64,000 nt of DNA, taken from NCBI RefSeq assembly GCF_002934445.1, contig NZ_PTJE01000001.1, forward strand, positions 248,001-312,000, written 5' to 3'. Shown here piece after piece: positions 58,651 to 64,000 of this stretch. This DNA comes from Nonlabens xylanidelens. GTDB taxonomy: Bacteria > Bacteroidota > Bacteroidia > Flavobacteriales > Flavobacteriaceae. Numbering within the stretch: position 1 is the first letter of the stretch; every line of letters starts with the position of its first letter. The notes beneath the pieces are model-generated. The model was given only the letters and a program-made list of their open reading frames with translations. It did no database searches and was not told where the DNA came from. Made by a program: the position numbers and the translations under genes.

Positions 58651-59661
58651 TTAAGCCGCCGTTTTAAAAATGGTATACCTCAATAACATCTCTACACCTA
58701 TTAACATCAATGCTAGTAAAACTAGGTCGCGGTATTTTTCTTCTACATTGTAGAATTCAAATTGTTCGATTTCGGTTTTTTCTAGCTTATCAATTTCTGC
58801 ATAGATTTCTTTCAACTTTTTATTATTTGTTGCTCTGAAATATTTACCTCCAGTATCTGCGGCAATTTGCTTCATTAACTCTTCATCGATTTCTACTGGC
58901 GCCATCTTAAATTGAAATCTGCCGTTAGGTAATTGTGCATATGGTGATGGCGCATTACCGTTAGTTCCTATTCCTATGGTGTATACTTTAATGTCAAATT
59001 CAACTGCTAGTTCACTTGCTATTTTAGGATCTAAAAAACCGCTATTGTTAACACCATCGGTCATTAAAATAATCACCTTACTTAGCGCCTCACTTTCTTT
59101 AAGTCTATTCACTGCAGTAGCTAGACCCATTCCTATTGCTGTACCATTTTCTAGAACACCGTCAAATTTAATATCCTTAATCGCCTTAAGTGATATGGTT
59201 TTATCTGTAGTAATAGGTGTTTTAGTGTAGCTCTCTCCTGCATATACGACTACACCTATACGGTCACTAGGCCTACCATTAATAAAATCTGCAGCGACTG
59301 CTTTTGTTGCTTCTAGTCTATCTGGTTTTAAATCTTGTGCCAGCATACTTGCACTTACATCTACCGCAAGAACTATATCGATTCCATTTGTAGTTTTAGT
59401 CTTTGTGGTAACGTCTGTAGTTTGTGGTCTTGCTAGCGCCACAATAATTAAGGCTAATGCAAGTAAACGCAATAAAAACAATACAGGTCTTAATTTACCT
59501 AATAGAGATCCACCTGGTTGAAAACCTTTAATAGTAGACACCTTAACCTGTGCATTTTGCCTTCTAAAAGTCCAGATGTAAAAACCTATCGCTAGCGGTA
59601 AAAGCAGCAACAACCAAAACATCTCTGGTGAGGCAAATTTGATATTTGTAAACCAGTCCAT
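58651..59661 (-). CDS. batA: BatA, VWA-domain membrane protein
   Basis: A 336-residue paralogue of BatB. N-terminal helices (FWLLLLLPLAIGFYIWTF; LLRLLALALIIVALARPQ) precede a VWA domain with D101, S103 and S105 (LAVDVSASMLAQD) and ILMTDGVNNSG. A C-terminal helix lies near 315-332. Its start shares one base with the stop of the 549-residue Bat-associated gene. A 140-base gap separates it from batB. Paired VWA proteins are standard in this operon. Confidence 0.92.
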   Translation of the reverse strand: MDWFTNIKFASPEMFWLLLLLPLAIGFYIWTFRRQNAQVKVSTIKGFQPGGSLLGKLRPVLFLLRLLALALIIVALARPQTTDVTTKTKTTNGIDIVLAVDVSASMLAQDLKPDRLEATKAVAADFINGRPSDRIGVVVYAGESYTKTPITTDKTISLKAIKDIKFDGVLENGTAIGMGLATAVNRLKESEALSKVIILMTDGVNNSGFLDPKIASELAVEFDIKVYTIGIGTNGNAPSPYAQLPNGRFQFKMAPVEIDEELMKQIAADTGGKYFRATNNKKLKEIYAEIDKLEKTEIEQFEFYNVEEKYRDLVLLALMLIGVEMLLRYTIFKTAA

Positions 59662-61310
59662 TATTCCTTTTCTTTCTTTTTACCATCGTCAAAGGATGGG
59701 AACGTAATTGAACTTCTAACTCTTTCTCTCAATATTCTACCGTACTCACGATCGCGATTCTCCTCATCATCTTTTAAGTTACTAATGATAATTTGATCTA
59801 TACCTATTTTATTTGCCATCATAAGAATCTCATATTGATAATCCTTATCATCTAGTTTATAAGTACCATCTAAAGAAACTCCTTTTACACCATTTATTTC
59901 TACCTCATCTTCTAGCATAAGAATATCTGTAGCCCCTAGTCCATCAAGAACTTTGGTCATGTTATCTCGTACTACGGCAGGTGGCAACTGGTCATCTTCT
60001 TTAAAACCGTCTCCTTTTAATGTGAAAGTGATAACACCTACGTAAAAGTCATCAGATATATCACCTGTTGCAAACTGGTCTATGGATGTAGACATCAATT
60101 TAAATTGATCTCCTAATGAAGTCGTGTCCTGACGTACTAAAATATCTGGCGAGTTTAATTGAACAGGCGGCATACCGTAGTCACTAGTTAACCAGGTTTG
60201 CTCTATAAGATCGCGTTGTGCGTTACCGAACACTTTATCTTTTACATTATCAAAACCTATGACATAGCTCCAAATTCCCATGGCAATAGCAAGTGCAACG
60301 ATTCCTATACCGACACCTATCAATATATTGCGAGTACGTTTTTTTATTTCTTGTTTACGCCTATAACGCGCATCTTGCATCAGCTCTTCTTCAGTAGGCG
60401 GTGGCAGTACTTGATGGATATTATTGATAATTTCCATGGTGCGCTGTCTATCTTCTTTAGCACTTATTGCGTCACCACTAGCGGTTGCAAATTTTACCAA
60501 ATCGGCTTTTTGAAGAATTTCTTCTAATCGAGATTGCGTTTTATCTGTAATATGCATGCCTTTTTCTGACATGGCAATTTTCAATTCTTTTATTAGCTGT
60601 CCTGTTGTACTTTCTAGTGTATGACCATAAACCTTAGAGTCTATATACCTTCTTATAATATAGGTAAGCTCTGTATAATATTCTTTCCACTGGCGGTTAT
60701 CTAAGTAAGAGCCTTCGTCTAGTAATTTTAAACGATACTTAGTCCACTCATAAGGTTGTAACGTCTCTTCATAGGTTTTTTCTTCTCGTTTTCGCGTAAG
60801 CAAAACAACAGCAATAATAACTGGTATTAAAAGTAACAACCACCACATCCATCCATAAGATGCTGTAGATTTATCTTCTATATCTACATAACCCTTGATA
60901 GGGAACATACCTTGTTTAGTAGTATCTACTTCTACCTCACGCACACTTATAAGTATAGAGTCTGATTTTAAACGACGGTCATTTTTAAGAATTTCTAATC
61001 TAGGCACCCAGTAATCACCAGAATCAAATTGTGTTACACCATACTGTTTAAAGAGTCTAATTTTATCTGCTATTCTTAGACTGTCTACAGGATAACTTTG
61101 TAACACCTCTAGTGCGCCCATGGTTTGCTGCTCTGGAAAGATGATCAAATCTCCCAGATCTGCATCGACACTTATGCCCAGTTTTACTTCTTCACCTATT
61201 TTAATAAGGTCCCGATCTACAGTTGTAGACACCTCAGTTTTATCCTGAGTCTGGGCTGTAGTTATGGCAACGCATAATAAAAATAATATGTATACTAGTT
61301 TTTTAATCAT
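59661..61310 (-). CDS. Bat-operon exported membrane protein
   Basis: A 549-residue protein with a signal peptide (MIKKLVYILFLLCVAITTAQ). A BatD-like beta-sandwich (about 22-130) is followed by a transmembrane helix (about 153-171, WMWWLLLLIPVIIAVVLL) and a cytosolic helical region (about 185-310). A second helix lies near 330-350 and a C-terminal domain of about 190 residues follows. It lies between the DUF58 gene (4-base overlap) and batA (1-base overlap), where Bacteroidota operons have an uncharacterised protein. Function unknown; a structural role in the Bat complex is inferred. Confidence 0.82.
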   Translation of the reverse strand: MIKKLVYILFLLCVAITTAQTQDKTEVSTTVDRDLIKIGEEVKLGISVDADLGDLIIFPEQQTMGALEVLQSYPVDSLRIADKIRLFKQYGVTQFDSGDYWVPRLEILKNDRRLKSDSILISVREVEVDTTKQGMFPIKGYVDIEDKSTASYGWMWWLLLLIPVIIAVVLLTRKREEKTYEETLQPYEWTKYRLKLLDEGSYLDNRQWKEYYTELTYIIRRYIDSKVYGHTLESTTGQLIKELKIAMSEKGMHITDKTQSRLEEILQKADLVKFATASGDAISAKEDRQRTMEIINNIHQVLPPPTEEELMQDARYRRKQEIKKRTRNILIGVGIGIVALAIAMGIWSYVIGFDNVKDKVFGNAQRDLIEQTWLTSDYGMPPVQLNSPDILVRQDTTSLGDQFKLMSTSIDQFATGDISDDFYVGVITFTLKGDGFKEDDQLPPAVVRDNMTKVLDGLGATDILMLEDEVEINGVKGVSLDGTYKLDDKDYQYEILMMANKIGIDQIIISNLKDDEENRDREYGRILRERVRSSITFPSFDDGKKKEKE

Positions 61311-62170
61311 CGTGCTTTGAAGTATCCTAATAATTTCTTTGTGTAATTCTCTCTAGTTTCTAGATCTATAGCGCCTGCGTCAGATCTAGTAAATGCTTCT
61401 TTAAAATAGGCAGCACTCTCTTTATGATAAGCTGCATATTTATTACGTACAGATTTAGAACTGGTATTAATCAATTGTGATTGCCCTGTTTCTTGATCTT
61501 TAAACTGGACTAGACCCATTTTAGGCATGACCGTCTCACGCTCATCATAAACTCTAATTCCTGTGACGTCGTGTTTGCGACCTGCTATTTGTAATGTCTT
61601 TTTATAATCGGTGCTCATAAAATCTGACATCACAAAAACGATTGCTTTTTTCTTAAGCACACCAGCTAGAAACTTTAAAGCTCCTGCTATATCTGTAGCC
61701 TTACCTTTAGGTTGAAATTCTAGCAATTCTCGTATAATTCTAAGAATATGAAATTTCCCTTTCTTAGGCGGAATGAACAATTCTACCTGATCAGAAAATA
61801 GAAGCAAACCTACCTTATCATTATTCTGCATCGCACTAAAAGCAAGTGTTGCACACAATTCTGTAATGATCTCTTTTTTGATTTGCTCTTGTGTACCGAA
61901 AAGTGTCGACCCACTTATGTCTGCAACCAGCATGAGGGTAAGCTCGCGCTCTTCTTCAAATACCTTTATATATGGCTCACTATAACGAGCAGTTACATTC
62001 CAGTCTATATTACGTACGTCATCACCGAACTGGTACTGTCGCACCTCACTAAAAGTCATTCCACGACCTTTAAAAGCACTATGATACTCGCCACCAAATA
62101 CTGCGTCGCTTAAACGACGAGTCTTGATCTCGATTTTACGTACTTTTTTAAGAAGCTCTTGTGTATTCAT
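61307..62170 (-). CDS. DUF58-family protein
   Basis: A 287-residue cytosolic protein. The DUF58 signature is visible as GGEYHSAFKGRGMTFSEVRQYQFGDDVRNIDWNVTAR, followed by a degenerate VWA-like fold beginning LMLVADISGSTLFGT. DUF58 proteins typically sit next to MoxR ATPases and VWA proteins, as here. MoxR is thought to act as a chaperone on the VWA/DUF58 partners. It overlaps the downstream Bat gene by 4 bases and starts 113 bases after the MoxR gene ends. Confidence 0.92.
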   Translation of the reverse strand: MNTQELLKKVRKIEIKTRRLSDAVFGGEYHSAFKGRGMTFSEVRQYQFGDDVRNIDWNVTARYSEPYIKVFEEERELTLMLVADISGSTLFGTQEQIKKEIITELCATLAFSAMQNNDKVGLLLFSDQVELFIPPKKGKFHILRIIRELLEFQPKGKATDIAGALKFLAGVLKKKAIVFVMSDFMSTDYKKTLQIAGRKHDVTGIRVYDERETVMPKMGLVQFKDQETGQSQLINTSSKSVRNKYAAYHKESAAYFKEAFTRSDAGAIDLETRENYTKKLLGYFKAR

Positions 62171-62283
62171 ACAGCGTGTACTCTATATAAGTTAATTGAA
62201 ATTGATTTTTTATCAGCATCAATAGATTATGAACGACTCTATTTTTTCAAGAATCAACACCTATTGATTTTATTTCAATAGAA

Positions 62284-63288
62284 CTATGGTACCTCTATCG
62301 TATTCACGATCTTGTTTACTATATCTTCAGTTGTGTAGTTCTCAGCTTCGGCCTCATAAGTAATACCTATTCTGTGACGCAATACGTCTAGTACTACTGC
62401 ACGCACATCTTCTGGCACAACATAACCACGTCGCTTAATAAATGCATAACATTTTGCAGCTTTGGCAAGGTTAATAGATCCACGAGGTGATGCTCCAAAT
62501 GAGATCAACGGCTTCAAGTCTGCCAGATTATATTTTTCTGGATAACGAGTCGCAAATATGATATCTAGAATATACTTCTCGATCTTCTCGTCCATATATA
62601 CGATTTCTACCGCATCTTGAGCGCGTAAAATTTGCTCTACAGACACTACAGCGTTAGGCTCTGTAAAGTCTTTTTTTAGATTTGCTCGCATGATGTATTG
62701 CTCGTCTGCAATAGTTGGGTAATCTATTACCGTTTTTAACATAAAACGGTCCATTTGCGCTTCTGGTAATGGATAAGTACCTTCTTGATCTACTGGGTTT
62801 TGAGTTGCCATTACTAAGAACGGTTTCTGTAATTTAAAAGTCTCATCACCTATAGTAACCTGCTTCTCTTGCATGGCTTCTAGTAGAGCACTTTGCACCT
62901 TTGCTGGCGCACGGTTTATCTCATCTGCGAGGACAAAGTTTGCAAAAATAGGTCCTTTCTTGATGTTGAATTCACCATCCTTCATGTTATAGATTAATGT
63001 CCCCACAACATCTGCCGGTAATAAATCTGGTGTAAACTGTATTCTTGAAAAAGATCCACTTACCGCCTTAGAAAGAGTCGTAATAGCAAGTGTCTTTGCT
63101 AGTCCAGGTACACCTTCTAATAGAATGTGCCCGCGACCTAAGAGACCTATAAGCAATCGTTCTATCATGTATTGTTGACCTACAATTACCTTGTTCATTT
63201 CATTAACAAGTAATTCTACGAACTGGCTTTCTTGTGCTACCTTTTCATTGATACTCGCAATATCTACCTGCGTGCTTTGTTGATCCAT
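62284..63288 (-). CDS. MoxR-family AAA+ ATPase
   Basis: A 334-residue ATPase from the ATG at 63288 (MDQQSTQVDIASINEKV); 14 extra residues upstream are unlike the family. Walker A is LLEGVPGLAKT, Walker B is LADEINRAPAKVQSALLEAMQE, sensor 1 is ATQNPVDQEGTYPLPEAQMDRF and a C-terminal lid carries GASPRGSINLAKAAKCYA. It is the first gene of the eight-gene Bat operon on the minus strand. It is expected to act as a chaperone for VWA and DUF58 partners. Confidence 0.94.
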   Translation of the reverse strand: MDQQSTQVDIASINEKVAQESQFVELLVNEMNKVIVGQQYMIERLLIGLLGRGHILLEGVPGLAKTLAITTLSKAVSGSFSRIQFTPDLLPADVVGTLIYNMKDGEFNIKKGPIFANFVLADEINRAPAKVQSALLEAMQEKQVTIGDETFKLQKPFLVMATQNPVDQEGTYPLPEAQMDRFMLKTVIDYPTIADEQYIMRANLKKDFTEPNAVVSVEQILRAQDAVEIVYMDEKIEKYILDIIFATRYPEKYNLADLKPLISFGASPRGSINLAKAAKCYAFIKRRGYVVPEDVRAVVLDVLRHRIGITYEAEAENYTTEDIVNKIVNTIEVP

Positions 63289-63458
63289 AATAGTATTTTC
63301 TTTAATCTTATTAATTGCAAAAATGTCCAAACATTAAATTTTGAACTGTTTAAAAGCTGTTAAAATTAGCCCTACCTCTGTGACTACCAAATTTAAAGAA
63401 GGTCTAATTGATAAACTTCACAGAAGTATACTTTTATGTTATCGATTGTTAACGTTAC

Positions 63459-63474
63459 CGCTTTCGCGAAAGCG
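63459..63474. repeat. 16-bp palindrome CGCTTTCGCGAAAGCG, copy 15
   Basis: Perfect copy between the divergent MoxR and SDR genes. Confidence 0.95.
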
Positions 63475-63509
63475 AGGTTAAAATAAACATCTTGCTAACA
63501 CCTTTTCCC

Positions 63510-63517
63510 TACTTTTG
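63510..63517 (+). promoter_or_regulatory. Candidate -7 promoter box TACTTTTG
   Basis: TAnnTTTG box 15 bases before the SDR start codon. Confidence 0.5.
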
Positions 63518-63532
63518 TACAAAGAACCTGAT

Positions 63533-64000
63533 ATGAAAACTGCTTTAATTACTGGCGCAACTAGTGGAATAGGACTGGCAACCGCACAAACTCTAGCCGA
63601 TAACAATTATGCCCTTGTACTTTGTGGACGTAACGAAGAAAAGCTGGCCGAATTAAAAGAAGAGCTTTCTGAACTCGTTCCTGTGGAGACTTTATGCTTT
63701 GATGTACGTGATAAAGAAAAAGTAGAAGAACAAATTAACAGTCTTACAGAATTCCCTTTTAATGAGATCAATATCCTAATAAATAATGCAGGTAACGCTC
63801 ATGGACTGGACCCTATAGATAAAGGTAACCTAGAAGATTGGGACGCTATGATGGATATAAATGTAAAAGGATTGCTTTATGTAAGTCATGCGATTATACC
63901 TAAAATGAGAGAACGTAAAAACGGACATATCATCAACATAGGTTCTACCGCTGGTAAAGAAGTGTACCCAAATGGGAACGTGTATTGTGGCTCTAAGCAC
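63533..64000 (+). CDS. SDR-family oxidoreductase, truncated by window end
   Basis: 156 residues are visible from the ATG at 63533. The Rossmann signature is ITGATSGIGLATAQ, NADP preference is suggested by LCGRNEEK, ILINNAGNAHG follows, then the catalytic serine in NIGSTAGKEVYP and YCGSK with the catalytic Tyr and Lys. It resembles the YdfG/serine-type 3-hydroxy acid dehydrogenase group. The reading frame is open at the window edge, so the C terminus (about 90-100 residues) is missing. Divergent from the Bat operon, with a palindrome and a promoter between. Confidence 0.93.
   Translation, partial: MKTALITGATSGIGLATAQTLADNNYALVLCGRNEEKLAELKEELSELVPVETLCFDVRDKEKVEEQINSLTEFPFNEINILINNAGNAHGLDPIDKGNLEDWDAMMDINVKGLLYVSHAIIPKMRERKNGHIINIGSTAGKEVYPNGNVYCGSKH

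Noticed and set aside
60787-60802. CGTTTTCGCGTAAGCA as a palindrome copy
   Set aside because: Several mismatches; no intact dyad.

Overview
The window is a low-GC, gene-dense chromosomal segment that reads as a marine Flavobacteriaceae genome (Bacteroidota). Evidence: promoter boxes of the Bacteroidota form TAnnTTTG; a complete Bat operon; TonB receptors with CarboxypepD_reg domains; a folK-deoxynucleoside kinase fusion; and a DksA-like gene beside lspA. Many genes lack Shine-Dalgarno sites. The genus cannot be fixed from sequence alone; a Nonlabens/Dokdonia-like organism is a guess. No rRNA, tRNA, CRISPR array or prophage was seen.

Layout. 0-9.5 kb: dksA-like gene, lspA, a PAS kinase/response regulator pair, a Zn-protease/RimK/aspartoacylase-like operon followed by a 5-formyl-THF cyclo-ligase, a cystathionine synthase/lyase, and small enzymes. 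9.5-20 kb: a decayed gene duplicate, thioesterase, MATE pump, hemH, aspS, secreted proteins with twin palindromic terminators, and a TetR-ABC1 kinase pair. 20.0-20.75 kb: a frameshifted DUF559 nuclease gene bounded by inverted repeats, next to a miniature internally deleted copy. 20.7-32.2 kb: amidohydrolase, a small CKGKC protein + TonB receptor + PepSY uptake locus, a DegT aminotransferase, KDO transferase and hypotheticals.

32.2-41 kb: a DNA-damage cassette. A LexA-like XRE-S24 repressor is divergent from SRAP, a small protein, Pol IV, a second DnaE, a radical SAM repair protein and its TIGR03915 partner. Five near-identical 11-bp palindromes (GGAATNNTTCC type) fill the divergent promoter region. 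41-45.7 kb: AsmA-like protein, queuosine-precursor transporter and folK-dNK. 45.9-49.1 kb: a duplicated pair of HExxH surface lipoprotein plus small lipoprotein. One copy is reduced to a C-terminal remnant. The intact copy is held out of frame by a three-copy octanucleotide repeat, which looks like a phase-variation switch. 49.4-54 kb: aldehyde dehydrogenase, gpsA and a SulP transporter. 54.1-63.3 kb: MoxR-DUF58-BatA-E operon. The window ends inside an SDR gene.

Throughout, a perfect 16-bp palindrome CGCTTTCGCGAAAGCG occurs 11 times, with at least four more near-perfect copies. It lies both between genes and inside genes, where it is read in all three frames. It is the most pervasive unexplained signal. 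The other strongest leads are the octamer-switched metallopeptidase/lipoprotein cluster, the DUF559 repeat-bounded element, and the operator array of the mutagenesis cassette.
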